A stretch of 64,000 nucleotides of DNA from assembly GCF_014842915.1 (NCBI RefSeq), contig NZ_JACYXI010000012.1:62001-126000 (forward strand), read 5' to 3'. Source of the stretch: Roseibium litorale. Its GTDB lineage: Bacteria > Pseudomonadota > Alphaproteobacteria > Rhizobiales > Stappiaceae. The notes beneath the pieces are model-generated. The model searched no databases. It was not told the origin of the DNA and worked only from the letters and a program-made list of their open reading frames with translations. Positions 55,056 through 62,997 of this stretch are shown here, piece after piece. Numbering within the stretch: position 1 is the stretch's first letter; each line of letters opens with the position of its first letter. The position numbers were made by a program, and so were the translations under genes.

Positions 55056-55928
55056 ATGGGCGCTCTTCTAGCCGACGTTTCCGAATTGAGCTTTGCAAAG
55101 GCGCAAGACGTCTTACCCGGATTGGCCGGCGGTCTGCGTGATGGCCGGGTCGTGCCTTATCTGGGGCCGCAATTGCTCACAGCGGCAAATCCCGATATTC
55201 CGGCAACGCCGGAAGCACTCGCGGCATTCTTCCAGAGTAAGGTTGCGCTGCCGTCACGGGCGCGAGGCAATGCCTGGGCTGCGGCGCAGTATATCGAAAG
55301 CACCCGGCACCGGGCAACGGTGACGGCCTTGATGGCGGAAGCCTTCGCCACGCCGGCCAAACCCACCGACCTGCATCACATGCTGGCTGCCCTCGACCTG
55401 CCGCTCATCGTCGACAGCTGGTACGACGGCGCTATGCGTTCGGCGCTGGAAACCCGCGACGGCTGGGGCGAGATCCAGGGGATCACCCGCGCCGGCATCG
55501 GTGAGGACCAGTGGTACCGGTTCTATGACCGGTCTGGCGAGAAAACGGATGTTGCGGCGGCTACTTGCTGGAAGACCATCCTCTACAAGCCGCATGGCGG
55601 GATTGTTCCGGCGCGCAACTTCCTGATTTCCGATGCGGACTATGTCGAGGTTCTGACCGAAATCGACATTCAGACGCCGATCCCCGAAATGGTCCGCGAC
55701 CGGCGCACCGAACACGGGTTTCTGTTCTTTGGCTGCAGGTTCCATGACCAGTTGCTGCGCACCTATGCAAGGCAGATCATGAAGCGATCCGCAGGTCCGC
55801 ATTACGTTATCGTCGACCCTGCAGATACGTTGACACGGAACGAAGCCCGGTTTTTGGCGGCGCAGGAAATCATCCCGATTTCCGCTACCGTTGAGGAGGC
55901 CGCCGGCATGATGCTGGAAGCAGCATAG
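55056..55928 (+). CDS. SIR2-like protein in the nif cluster
   Basis: A 290-residue protein with features of SIR2_2-type proteins: GRVVPYLGPQLLTAANPDIPATPEALAAFF resembles the first nucleotide-binding loop, KTILYKPHGG resembles the -KLHG- strand, and FLFFGCRFHDQLLR resembles the GYSF-D motif. The Gly-rich first loop is not fully canonical. It starts three bases after nifT, and a strong terminator follows. SIR2-like domains bind NAD and may hydrolyse it; a nif function is unknown to me, though similar genes occur near nifT/nifB in other diazotrophs. Confidence 0.7.
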   Translation: MGALLADVSELSFAKAQDVLPGLAGGLRDGRVVPYLGPQLLTAANPDIPATPEALAAFFQSKVALPSRARGNAWAAAQYIESTRHRATVTALMAEAFATPAKPTDLHHMLAALDLPLIVDSWYDGAMRSALETRDGWGEIQGITRAGIGEDQWYRFYDRSGEKTDVAAATCWKTILYKPHGGIVPARNFLISDADYVEVLTEIDIQTPIPEMVRDRRTEHGFLFFGCRFHDQLLRTYARQIMKRSAGPHYVIVDPADTLTRNEARFLAAQEIIPISATVEEAAGMMLEAA

Positions 55929-55960
55929 CGGAACCATTTGCCGGGTTTTGACGAAAATAA

Positions 55961-55987
55961 GACGGCGCGGCCTGGTCCGCGCCGTTT
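55961..55987 (+). terminator. Intrinsic terminator after the SIR2-like gene
   Basis: ACGGCGCGG pairs perfectly with CCGCGCCGT around a 6-base loop, followed at once by TTTT. This is the clearest rho-independent terminator in the window; it ends the fdxN-nifT unit before the nifB control region. Confidence 0.85.
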
Positions 55988-56045
55988 TGCTGTCTGCAGG
56001 TCTGTTGTCCGGAAGCGCCGGCGATTAGCGAAAGACAACATTCTG

Positions 56046-56079
56046 TGTTGGCAAGGCGACAGATGTCGGCAACGGAACA
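56046..56079 (+). promoter_or_regulatory. Two NifA boxes upstream of nifB
   Basis: TGTTGGCAAGGCGACA (56046-56061) and TGTCGGCAACGGAACA (56064-56079) are both exact TGT-N10-ACA matches, 60-93 bp upstream of the nifB -24 element. Confidence 0.78.
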
Positions 56080-56138
56080 TTCCCTGGTGCGTTAAGTAAC
56101 AAGCTGATTCTTATGAATAATTTCCATTTCCTCCAGTC

Positions 56139-56153
56139 TGGCACGCGAGTTGC
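56139..56153 (+). promoter_or_regulatory. Sigma54 promoter of the nifB operon
   Basis: TGGCACG-CGAG-TTGC matches the consensus exactly, 52 bp before the nifB ATG. Confidence 0.92.
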
Positions 56154-56204
56154 TGTTGCTACTTTAGAACGGTTACAGCTCCGGCGAACAGCGAGGAACG
56201 GGCG

Positions 56205-57767
56205 ATGGATACACCGGTACAGCACGAAGATACGTATGTTGAGCGCCTCGTCGACATGGACGCGGTTATGCAGCAGGTGGCCGAGCACAAGGGCTGCGGC
56301 ACGGAAGGCGGCAACAGCAAGCCGAGCTGCGGGTCCTCGGCCGGGCAAGGCGATATGCCGACCGAGATCTGGGAGAAGGTCAAGAACCATCCCTGCTACA
56401 GCGAGGAAGCGCATCACCACTATGCCCGCATGCATGTGGCCGTGGCGCCTGCCTGCAACATCCAGTGCAATTACTGCAATCGCAAGTATGACTGTGCCAA
56501 CGAGTCCCGTCCGGGCGTGGTCAGCGAGCGGCTGACGCCGGAACAGGCCGCGAAAAAGGTTGTGGCGGTTGCCTCCACGATCCCGCAGATGACGGTGCTC
56601 GGCATTGCCGGTCCTGGCGATCCGCTCGCCAATCCGGAAAAGACCTTCAAGACCTTCGAGCTGATCTCCAAGATGGCGCCGGACATCAAGCTGTGCCTGT
56701 CGACCAATGGTCTGACGCTGCCTGACCATGTGGACACGATTGCTAGATACAATGTCGACCACGTGACCATCACCATCAACATGGTGGATCCGGAAATCGG
56801 CGCGCAGATCTACCCTTGGGTGTTCTACAAGCACAAGCGCTACACCGGCGTGGAAGCTGCCAGGATCCTCACCGACCGCCAACTCCAGGGTCTGGAAATG
56901 CTCACCGAGCGCGGCATCCTCTGCAAGATCAACTCGGTCATGATCCCCGGCATCAACGACCAGCACCTGGTCGAGGTCAACCGGGCGGTGAAGTCGCGCG
57001 GCGCCTTCCTGCATAACATCATGCCGCTGATTTCCGCGCCCGAACACGGCACCGTCTTCGGCCTGAACGGCCAGCGCGGCCCGTCGGCCCAGGAACTGAA
57101 GGCCCTGCAGGATTCCTGCGAAGGTGAAATGAACATGATGCGCCACTGCCGCCAGTGCCGCGCCGACGCGGTCGGCCTGCTCGGTGAGGACCGCAGCGCG
57201 GAATTCACCACCGACAAGATCATGGAGATGGAGGTCGACTACGACCTGGATACCCGCAAGGCCTATCAGGCGCAGGTGGAACTGGAACGCCAGGCCAAGG
57301 TTGCGGCCAAGCAGGAAGAGCTCAAGGAGCTTGCTGGTTCTGCCAGCGATATCAAGCTGCTGGTGGCCGTTGCGACGAAGGGGTCGGGTCTGATCAACGA
57401 ACATTTCGGCCACGCCAAGGAATTCCAGGTCTACGAGTTGTCGACCGATGGCGCCAAGTTCGTCGGTCACCGACGCGTCGATCTCTACTGCCAGGGCGGC
57501 TTTGGCGATGAAGACAGCCTCCAGACTGTGATCCGCGCGATCAACGACTGCCACGCGGTGTTCGTCGCAAAGATCGGTGGTTGTCCGAAGAGCGATCTTC
57601 AGGAAGCCGGGATCGATCCGGTCGACCGTTATGCCCATGAGTATATCGAGAAATCGGCGATCGCCTGGTTCAAGGACTACCTGGAGAAGGTCCGGAGCGG
57701 CGAGATCGAGCACACTGTACGCGGCGATGCGGACATCCGTCAGGGAGCCCTGATTTCGGTCGCCTGA
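56205..57767 (+). CDS. nifB: NifB, FeMo-co core (NifB-co) synthase
   Basis: A 520-residue radical SAM protein. Cys84, Cys88 and Cys91 (CNIQCNYC) bind the SAM cluster; further Cys in CGTEGG, SCGSS near the N-terminus and CRQCR near residue 310 serve the auxiliary clusters. A NifX-like domain follows from about residue 380 ([29 protein letters not shown]). It fuses two [4Fe-4S] units with insertion of carbide and sulfur. It starts the operon through fdxN, iscA, TPR, LRV, nifZ and beyond. Confidence 0.98.
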   Translation: MDTPVQHEDTYVERLVDMDAVMQQVAEHKGCGTEGGNSKPSCGSSAGQGDMPTEIWEKVKNHPCYSEEAHHHYARMHVAVAPACNIQCNYCNRKYDCANESRPGVVSERLTPEQAAKKVVAVASTIPQMTVLGIAGPGDPLANPEKTFKTFELISKMAPDIKLCLSTNGLTLPDHVDTIARYNVDHVTITINMVDPEIGAQIYPWVFYKHKRYTGVEAARILTDRQLQGLEMLTERGILCKINSVMIPGINDQHLVEVNRAVKSRGAFLHNIMPLISAPEHGTVFGLNGQRGPSAQELKALQDSCEGEMNMMRHCRQCRADAVGLLGEDRSAEFTTDKIMEMEVDYDLDTRKAYQAQVELERQAKVAAKQEELKELAGSASDIKLLVAVATKGSGLINEHFGHAKEFQVYELSTDGAKFVGHRRVDLYCQGGFGDEDSLQTVIRAINDCHAVFVAKIGGCPKSDLQEAGIDPVDRYAHEYIEKSAIAWFKDYLEKVRSGEIEHTVRGDADIRQGALISVA

Positions 57768-57826
57768 GGCGGCCGGAATTTAAGGCAACTGGTCCCAGGC
57801 AACCATCTGCTCAGGAGTGGTGACCC

Positions 57827-58054
57827 ATGGCTTTTAAAATCATCGCGTCTCAATGCACCAACTGCACCGCTTGCGAAGCGGAATGCCCGAACCTGGCGAT
57901 TTCGGAGAAGGACGGAACCTTCGTCATCGACCCGGCAAAGTGCACGGAGTGCATCGGACATTTCGGCTCGCCCCAATGCGAGGCGGTCTGCCCGGTCGAT
58001 AACACCTGTGTCATCGACCCGAACTACCCGCGCTATCAGGCCGCGGCGGAATAG
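57827..58054 (+). CDS. fdxN: 2[4Fe-4S] ferredoxin, FdxN type (copy 2)
   Basis: A 75-residue ferredoxin: [59 protein letters not shown]. It parallels the copy at 54175 with an extra C-terminal tail ([13 protein letters not shown]). Its place right behind nifB matches the Azotobacter nifB-fdxN order, where FdxN serves NifB-co synthesis. GGAGTGGTGACCC precedes the ATG. Confidence 0.94.
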   Translation: MAFKIIASQCTNCTACEAECPNLAISEKDGTFVIDPAKCTECIGHFGSPQCEAVCPVDNTCVIDPNYPRYQAAAE

Positions 58055-58063
58055 GGGGAAGAA

Positions 58064-58381
58064 ATGGCGTTTGAAATATCACGGAGTGCGGAACGTTTTA
58101 TCCGGATGATGCTGATGGCAGACGGGCGGCCACAGAGCGGTTTCCGCCTCGCCGTCAGCCCTGGCGGATGTTCGGGACTGTCATCGGAGATCAACATCGT
58201 CGATGCGCCGGAGCCCGGCGACGCGGTCGTCGAGCGCAACGGTATCCGCCTGTTTCTGCCGGCGGAAAGCCGGATCCTCCTGGACGGGGTGACGATCGAT
58301 TTCGCCGATACTGCGTCACAGACGGGTCTCGTCTTCCACGATCCAAAGGCAAACGGTACTTGCGCCTCCCACGCGGGTTGA
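58064..58381 (+). CDS. A-type Fe-S carrier-like protein lacking one ligand Cys
   Basis: A 105-residue HesB/IscA-fold protein: RLAVSPGGCSGLSSEINIVDAPEPGDAVVERNGIRLFLPAESRILLDGVTIDFAD. The first ligand Cys (PGGCSG) is present. The usual C-x-C near the end is replaced by TCASH, so only one of that Cys pair remains; the nearby His could substitute. It may be a specialised carrier or interaction partner for NifB. It lies nine bases behind fdxN and 17 before the TPR gene. Confidence 0.85.
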   Translation: MAFEISRSAERFIRMMLMADGRPQSGFRLAVSPGGCSGLSSEINIVDAPEPGDAVVERNGIRLFLPAESRILLDGVTIDFADTASQTGLVFHDPKANGTCASHAG

Positions 58382-58398
58382 GCGCAGGGAAGGAGAGG

Positions 58399-58944
58399 AT
58401 GATGACCGGACCGGTGGCAAGCGGGAAAGGCCGTATTTCCCCCGTGGACGCGGCCATGATTGCCGACAGTCTCCTCGGTGGCGGCTTGCCGCGGGAGGCC
58501 GAGCATCACCTCGCCCAGGCCGGTCTGTCCTATCATCTGGATGATGTGGCCGAGGCGCACCTGTCGCAGGCGCTTCTTCTCGCGCCGGATCATGCCGCGG
58601 TGCTGATCGGCCTCTACCGCTACTATTTCTACAAGGGGCGTCTCGTCGATGCCCTGGATATCGCAAAGGCCTGTCTGCAAAAGGCCTCGCGCGAAAACAG
58701 TCTCCCCGAAGACTGGCGGCAGGTAAAACCCGGTGACGCGGCCTTCGGCCGCTACGAGGAGATCCTGCCGCGCTTTTTTCTCTTCACGCTCAAGGGGTAC
58801 GCCTATCTGAATATGCGCCTCGGCGAGACCGAGGAAGGCAAGGCGGCGGTCCTGAAGCTTCTGGAACTCGATCCGAGCGACAAGATCGGCGCCAGGGTGC
58901 TGCTCGACGTCGTGACAAGGGCAGGGCGCGGCGATGACGATTGA
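58399..58944 (+). CDS. TPR-like nif-linked protein (copy 2)
   Basis: A 181-residue protein with TPR-like helix pairs: YHLDDVAEAHLSQALLLAPDHAAVLIGLYRYYFYKGRLVDALDIAKACL and FTLKGYAYLNMRLGETEEGKAAVLKLLELDPSD. It resembles the protein at 28657-29181 in layout and motif content (L-x-P-A-V-..LY..Y..G, then DWR.., then LK...LR..E), so they are paralogues. Two adjacent ATGs (58399, 58402) are equally possible behind AAGGAGAGG. It overlaps the LRV gene. Confidence 0.78.
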   Translation: MMTGPVASGKGRISPVDAAMIADSLLGGGLPREAEHHLAQAGLSYHLDDVAEAHLSQALLLAPDHAAVLIGLYRYYFYKGRLVDALDIAKACLQKASRENSLPEDWRQVKPGDAAFGRYEEILPRFFLFTLKGYAYLNMRLGETEEGKAAVLKLLELDPSDKIGARVLLDVVTRAGRGDDD

Positions 58945-59707
58945 CGACATCGATGACGCCGTTGACTGGCAGGGAAACCCGGTCGACTGCAGCCCGTGCG
59001 ACCACGAAGCCTTGCTGGCCGCGGGCAAGTGCCGGATCAGGCGTGCCTGCGTTCACGACCGCTATGCCCGGCGGATCGACCGGTTCTTCGACTGGAACCC
59101 GTCCCTTGCAAACGGCTATCTGGCTCACCCGCATTTCGAGGTCCGAGCGATTGCCGCCAAGCATGCGGATGTGTTCCGGCTGCCGCCGCTCCTGCGGGAC
59201 AGGGAGGAAACCGTGCGCTGGAACGCCGCGCGGCGTTTGCCAAAGCGCCTGATCCTGGATCTGAGAACCGACCCGCACCGGGAGGTCCGCATCCGCATCG
59301 CCAATCTGCTCGACGATCCCGAGCTGGTGCCGATGATGAAGGATCCCGACTATTATGTCCGCCTTGTCGTTGCCCGGCGCATCGCTCCGGCCTTGCTGTC
59401 CCGGATGATGCGGGATGCGGAGGCGGAGGTCCGCCGCGTCGTCGCGCGGCGCATCTCCCCCAATCTGCTCCCTTGCATGATGGACGATCCAGAGGCGGCG
59501 GTCCGCCACGAGGTTGCACGGCGCCTGCCGCCGGATCTCCTGATCCGGTTCCGCGATGACGAGGACTGGCGCATTCGCTACGAGGTCGCCTGCCGCGCCC
59601 CTGAAGACCGGATCGAAGATCTTGCCGGAGACCCGGACGAACTCGTCAGGGAGGCCGCGCGGGCACGTCTTTCTGAAACCAGGCAAATCCAGGAGTGGCC
59701 GGTATGA
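58934..59707 (+). CDS. Leucine-rich-variant (LRV) Fe-S protein
   Basis: A 257-residue protein. An N-terminal Cys cluster (Cys19, Cys22, Cys33, Cys39) matches the [4Fe-4S] domain of the Azotobacter LRV protein. It is followed by about seven 24-residue repeats of the form DPD-x-x-V-R-x-x-V-A-R-R-(I/L)-x-P-x-L-L-x-x-(M/F)-(M/R)-x-D. The Azotobacter gene also lies downstream of nifB/fdxN. The role is probably protein binding in nitrogenase assembly. It overlaps the TPR gene and nifZ (ATGA). Confidence 0.88.
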   Translation: MTIDDIDDAVDWQGNPVDCSPCDHEALLAAGKCRIRRACVHDRYARRIDRFFDWNPSLANGYLAHPHFEVRAIAAKHADVFRLPPLLRDREETVRWNAARRLPKRLILDLRTDPHREVRIRIANLLDDPELVPMMKDPDYYVRLVVARRIAPALLSRMMRDAEAEVRRVVARRISPNLLPCMMDDPEAAVRHEVARRLPPDLLIRFRDDEDWRIRYEVACRAPEDRIEDLAGDPDELVREAARARLSETRQIQEWPV

Positions 59708-60024
59708 GCAATATCGTACGCGACAGCGATGTCGTCGAACTGTCCGGACCGCCGTTTTTCAATTTTGGCGAGAAAGTCCGCGCCAAGCGGACCATACGCA
59801 ATGACGGGACCTATGCCGGTAAAGAAATCGGCGAGATTCTCGCGAAAAAGGGCGAGGAAGGCTACGTGGTGCACATCGGCACCTTCCTGCAGCAATTCTA
59901 CATCTACGGCATCGAATTCATGGATAGCGGCAATCGCGTCGGAATGAAGCGCAAGGAGCTGGAAGCGGTTCATGCGCCCGGGGACGACGAGACCGATCTG
60001 CCTTTGCCAGGGAGACAAGCATGA
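59704..60024 (+). CDS. nifZ: NifZ (copy 1)
   Basis: A 106-residue NifZ: VVELSGPPFFNFGEKVRAKRTIRNDGTYAGKEIGEILAKKGEEGYVVHIGTFLQQFYIYGIEFMDSGNRVGMKRKELE. NifZ acts in P-cluster maturation of the MoFe protein. The ATG at 59704 overlaps the LRV stop. The next gene is a second, shorter NifZ-like one. Confidence 0.93.
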   Translation: MSNIVRDSDVVELSGPPFFNFGEKVRAKRTIRNDGTYAGKEIGEILAKKGEEGYVVHIGTFLQQFYIYGIEFMDSGNRVGMKRKELEAVHAPGDDETDLPLPGRQA

Positions 60025-60296
60025 ACAACGGTCAGACCCCTCCGGCCGGCAATCTGCCGATCGAACCCAGAATGCCGAAATATGACTGGGGTCAGCGGGT
60101 GCTGGCAACGGTCGACCTGCACAATGACGGCTCCTATCCGGGGGCACCGGAAGACGGCCTGCTGGTTGCCATCGGCGACATGGGCGAGATCGTCCAGGTC
60201 GGCATGCACACGGAGACGAACACCCCGGTCTACATGGTCGAGTTCAACGGGGAACGCGTGATCGGATGTCTCGAGGACGAGATTTCTTTGCTTTAG
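60021..60296 (+). CDS. nifZ: NifZ-like protein (copy 2)
   Basis: A 91-residue NifZ-family protein: PKYDWGQRVLATVDLHNDGSYPGAPEDGLLVAIGDMGEIVQVGMHTETNTPVYMVEFNGERVIGCLEDEISLL. It aligns with copy 1 over the G-V-A-..NDG-Y...G..GEI...G..V..G.......Y.VEF core. Tandem NifZ proteins occur in several alphaproteobacteria. It overlaps copy 1 by 4 bp. Confidence 0.88.
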   Translation: MNNGQTPPAGNLPIEPRMPKYDWGQRVLATVDLHNDGSYPGAPEDGLLVAIGDMGEIVQVGMHTETNTPVYMVEFNGERVIGCLEDEISLL

Positions 60297-60311
60297 AGCG
60301 AGTGAAAGATC

Positions 60312-60671
60312 ATGCAAGCATCCGCCCTGAAATCTCCTCCGCATATGCCGGCCGCGCATCCGAACGAATTCGACCTGAGGCGCATCGAGCGCGCACTCCA
60401 GGACCGGGTCCGCTACCGCTATGTGACGCCGGCGATCATCGGCATCGATGGCGGTTACCGCATCCAGGCGCCGTGTTGCTCGCGCAATGTCGATCCGGAG
60501 GGCGGCATCGTCGACGTGGCTCTGATGCTGTTCGACGGCCTGCACGGTGAATGGAGGCTGTTTGCCAAGGACCATGACCGTCAGAGCTGGGAACTGCACA
60601 GCACCTATTCGCGGCTGACCGAGCTGCTGGACGGCCTGAACACCGATCCGGACCGGGCGTTCTGGCAATGA
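60312..60671 (+). CDS. DUF3024-like protein
   Basis: A 119-residue protein: FDLRRIERALQDRVRYRYVTPAIIGIDGGYRIQAPCCSRNVDPEGGIVDVALMLFDGLHGEWRLFAKDHDRQSWELHSTYSRLTELLDGLNTDPDRAFWQ. The final part (WRL-x-x-x-D-x-x-x-x-W..., ending DP-x-x-x-FW) matches the DUF3024 pattern as I recall it. A Cys pair (APCCSRN) is notable. Function unknown; part of the nifB operon. Confidence 0.65.
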   Translation: MQASALKSPPHMPAAHPNEFDLRRIERALQDRVRYRYVTPAIIGIDGGYRIQAPCCSRNVDPEGGIVDVALMLFDGLHGEWRLFAKDHDRQSWELHSTYSRLTELLDGLNTDPDRAFWQ

Positions 60672-60717
60672 CAGGGCGCGGACACGGACACCTGAACCCA
60701 ACACAGGGAATGGAACC

Positions 60718-60987
60718 ATGGCGTTAAGCACCAGTGAACTGGAAGAGATCGGGAAGGAACTGACCGCACCGGGCGTGGACGGCACCGTATTTACCACCCT
60801 TCGGAGCAAGTTCCCGCATCTGTCCTGGACACGCTGCGATGCCGCCGATGTGTGCGAGGAGCCGTTCGGAACCTTCGGCGGGTTCGACCTCCACCTCATC
60901 GACACGAGCGACCACTGCGTCCAGATCATCGCGGATCCGGAACGCGCGACAGGCCTTGTTCTGGCAAAGCGGAGTGCGACGGCATGA
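60718..60987 (+). CDS. Small nif-operon protein, DUF6129-like
   Basis: An 89-residue protein: MALSTSELEEIGKELTAPGVDGTVFTTLRSKFPHLSWTRCDAADV, then FDLHLIDTSDHCVQIIADPERATGLVLAKR. I associate the FP-x-(L/F)-x-x-T-x-C ... H-C-...-A-T-G-L-V-L-A pattern with DUF6129, but the family number is from memory. Two Cys are conserved-looking. It overlaps the DegT-like gene (ATGA), so the two are coupled. Confidence 0.6.
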   Translation: MALSTSELEEIGKELTAPGVDGTVFTTLRSKFPHLSWTRCDAADVCEEPFGTFGGFDLHLIDTSDHCVQIIADPERATGLVLAKRSATA

Positions 60988-62177
60988 GCGAAGCGCTGAT
61001 TGGCGAAACAGAGTTCGACGAGGTCGGTGAGGAAACCGGCATCATCCCGCTTTCCGATCCGGACATGACCGTCGATGACCTTGCTGCCGTGGATGCGGTC
61101 CTGCGATCGGCGTGGATCTCCAACGGCAAGGCGGTGGACGATTTCGAGGAGGCCTTTGCCGAATATCTCGGCCGCAAATACGCGGTGGCCGTGCCAAGCG
61201 GCACGATGGGTATGGTGCTTGCCCTGCAGGCTCTCGGTCTCCAGCCGGACGACGAGGTGATTGCCTCGCCCTTTTCCTTCCGGGAAACGGCGCATGCCAT
61301 CAGCGTCTGCGGAGCCCGTCCGGTCTTTGCAGATGTCGACTATTGGTCAGGAACGCTTGCGCCGGCGAAGGTCGAGGCCCGTATCACGGACAAGACCAAG
61401 GCGATCATTGCCGGCAATACCAATGGCCACCCGGCGCAGTGGAGTGAGTTGCGAGACCTGGCAGACAGGCACGGCATTGCGCTGATCGAGGATTCCACCG
61501 AAGCCATCGGGTCCACCTACAAGGGTGCCCCCGTCGGAACATTCGGGGATTGCTCCGTCTTCGATTTCTCGCAACCCATGGCGATCACCTGCGGCGAGGG
61601 CGGCATGGTGGTGACGGATGATATCGACATTGCCGTGGCACTGCGTCGCCGCCGGTCGCGCCGTCCGGAGGACCGCTCGTCGGTCGTCATCACGGCTACG
61701 GCCCCCTATCAGGCACCCATGAGCGGCGTGACGGCGGCGCTCGGCTTGTCGCAGTTGAAGCGGATCGACGAGATCCTCGCCAAGCGCAAGCTGATCGAGG
61801 CCTTCTACCTCTCCAATGTCGAGACTTTCGAAGGCATCAAGCCGCCCTATGTCGGGCCGGATGTCACCGAAATTCACTGGTTCCTTTATGTGGTGCATCT
61901 CGGCACGCGGTTCTCCAGATCCAGCCGGGATGCCATCATCGAGGATCTGCGCGTGGAACAGGTCGAGGCAGCCGCTTACAGCGCGCCGCTGCACCTGCAG
62001 CGCCACTATTACGATCTCGGCTATCGCAGGGGCGATTATTTCGTCACCGAGAAGGTGGCTGACAGGGCCATTGCGCTGCCCTTCCACACCCATCTTGCCG
62101 AAGACCAGATCGCCTTCCTGGTCGAGACCATGAAGGACGCCTCGATCAACGTCGGAGCCGGATCGGCGATCTACTGA
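60984..62177 (+). CDS. DegT/DnrJ/EryC1/StrS-fold protein lacking the PLP lysine
   Basis: A 397-residue protein of the DegT sugar-aminotransferase family. The fold is complete: IPLSDPDMTVDDLAAVDAVLRSAWISNGKAVDDFEEAFAEYLGRKYAVAVPSGTMGMVLALQAL, the cofactor Asp in ALIEDSTEAIGS (Asp170) and the C-terminal HLQRHYYDLGY. In active members the sequence after FGD reads S-F-H-x-x-K-N-I-T-x-x-E-G-G; here it is VFDFSQPMAITCGEGG, with Met199 where the Schiff-base lysine belongs. It is thus not an ordinary aminotransferase. It starts within the DUF6129-like gene and belongs to the nifB operon, with ferredoxin next. Confidence 0.85.
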   Translation: MSEALIGETEFDEVGEETGIIPLSDPDMTVDDLAAVDAVLRSAWISNGKAVDDFEEAFAEYLGRKYAVAVPSGTMGMVLALQALGLQPDDEVIASPFSFRETAHAISVCGARPVFADVDYWSGTLAPAKVEARITDKTKAIIAGNTNGHPAQWSELRDLADRHGIALIEDSTEAIGSTYKGAPVGTFGDCSVFDFSQPMAITCGEGGMVVTDDIDIAVALRRRRSRRPEDRSSVVITATAPYQAPMSGVTAALGLSQLKRIDEILAKRKLIEAFYLSNVETFEGIKPPYVGPDVTEIHWFLYVVHLGTRFSRSSRDAIIEDLRVEQVEAAAYSAPLHLQRHYYDLGYRRGDYFVTEKVADRAIALPFHTHLAEDQIAFLVETMKDASINVGAGSAIY

Positions 62178-62225
62178 GGCCGCCGGCAACAAGCTTCTCA
62201 ACCCTGGAAAATACGGGAGTATTCG

Positions 62226-62534
62226 ATGTCACTGATTACCTTGATGCCGTCCGGCACCACCATTGAAGCGGCGGCAGGAACCACGCTCCTCGAGGCGATC
62301 CTGTCGGTCGACGACAAGTTCACCCACAAGTGCGACGGCAACGCCACCTGCGGTTCGTGCCACATCTTCATTCAGGAAGGCCGCAAGGGCGTGTCCAAGA
62401 TTGCGCGTGAGGAAAACGAGCGGCTCGACATGCTGGTCGGCGTCGGTTCGAAGTCGCGTCTTGCGTGCCAGGCCACGGTGCTTGGCACCGAGGACATCAA
62501 GATCGAAATGCTCGGCTTTGATTCCGGCTTCTAA
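62226..62534 (+). CDS. [2Fe-2S] ferredoxin in the nif operon
   Basis: A 102-residue plant/adrenodoxin-type ferredoxin. Ligands are in HKCDGNATCGSCHIF (C-X5-C-X2-C) and the Cys of SRLACQATVL. Length and AREENERLDMLVGVGSKSRLACQ are typical. A nif-linked [2Fe-2S] ferredoxin may donate electrons to nitrogenase or serve Fe-S biogenesis; it is too short to be the Shethna FeSII protection protein. It follows the DegT-like gene by 48 bp. Confidence 0.88.
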   Translation: MSLITLMPSGTTIEAAAGTTLLEAILSVDDKFTHKCDGNATCGSCHIFIQEGRKGVSKIAREENERLDMLVGVGSKSRLACQATVLGTEDIKIEMLGFDSGF

Positions 62535-62579
62535 GAAGCCGGGACCGTACCGAACCCTCAGGATGGAAGGAGACGGAAC

Positions 62580-62798
62580 ATGAGTATGGATAACACGGTT
62601 ATTCATGTGCGGTTTGCACCGAACGGCTCGGTTGTTGAGATCGGCGAGCGGCCTGAAAGCCTGTCGCCGCAGCAATGGTTTAACTGGCTGAGCCTCAACG
62701 TCCCGGCCCAATACAGGGTGCTGGCTGGAGGCAGGGGCGTCTTCACGGTCGCATCGGGCGAGGTGGAGATGCTGCAGAAGACCTCCATGGCCTCATAG
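62580..62798 (+). CDS. Unknown small protein (72 aa) after the ferredoxin
   Basis: A 72-residue protein: DNTVIHVRFAPNGSVVEIGERPESLSPQQWFNWLSLNVPAQYRVLAGGRGVFTVASGEVEMLQKTSMAS. It reads as a compact beta-rich domain with one helix; I do not recognise the family. AAGGAG lies nine bases before the ATG at 62580; an ATG at 62586 is also possible. It appears to be the last gene of the nifB transcription unit. Confidence 0.7.
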   Translation: MSMDNTVIHVRFAPNGSVVEIGERPESLSPQQWFNWLSLNVPAQYRVLAGGRGVFTVASGEVEMLQKTSMAS

Positions 62799-62891
62799 GA
62801 ACCCGATCACCGGATCAGACCCTGCGGCGAGAGCTTTGGGCGGAGCTGCACACCATCGCAGGTCCGCCCTTTTGCCGGGAGAGGCCTGCAT

Positions 62892-62906
62892 CGGCACGCT
62901 TTATGC
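62892..62906 (+). promoter_or_regulatory. Sigma54 promoter candidate upstream of the second nif Rieske gene
   Basis: CGGCACG-CTTT-ATGC keeps GG-N10-GC and a near-perfect -24, with T-to-A in the -12. It lies 92 bp before the Rieske ATG. Confidence 0.6.
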
Positions 62907-62951
62907 AAGTTCGTCCCCAGTCCCGGTTTAGCCGGGATATTCAGGCGGAAA

Positions 62952-62967
62952 TGTCGGAATTGCGACA
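62952..62967. promoter_or_regulatory. NifA box downstream of the -24/-12 element
   Basis: TGTCGGAATTGCGACA is an exact TGT-N10-ACA match within the larger dyad ATGTCG-N6-CGACAT. It falls between the promoter at 62892 and the Rieske ATG at 62998, so it would be downstream of the transcription start. No box was found upstream of this promoter. Confidence 0.55.
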
Positions 62968-62997
62968 TGCCCGCCGGGACAAGGAAAGGGTCTGGAG

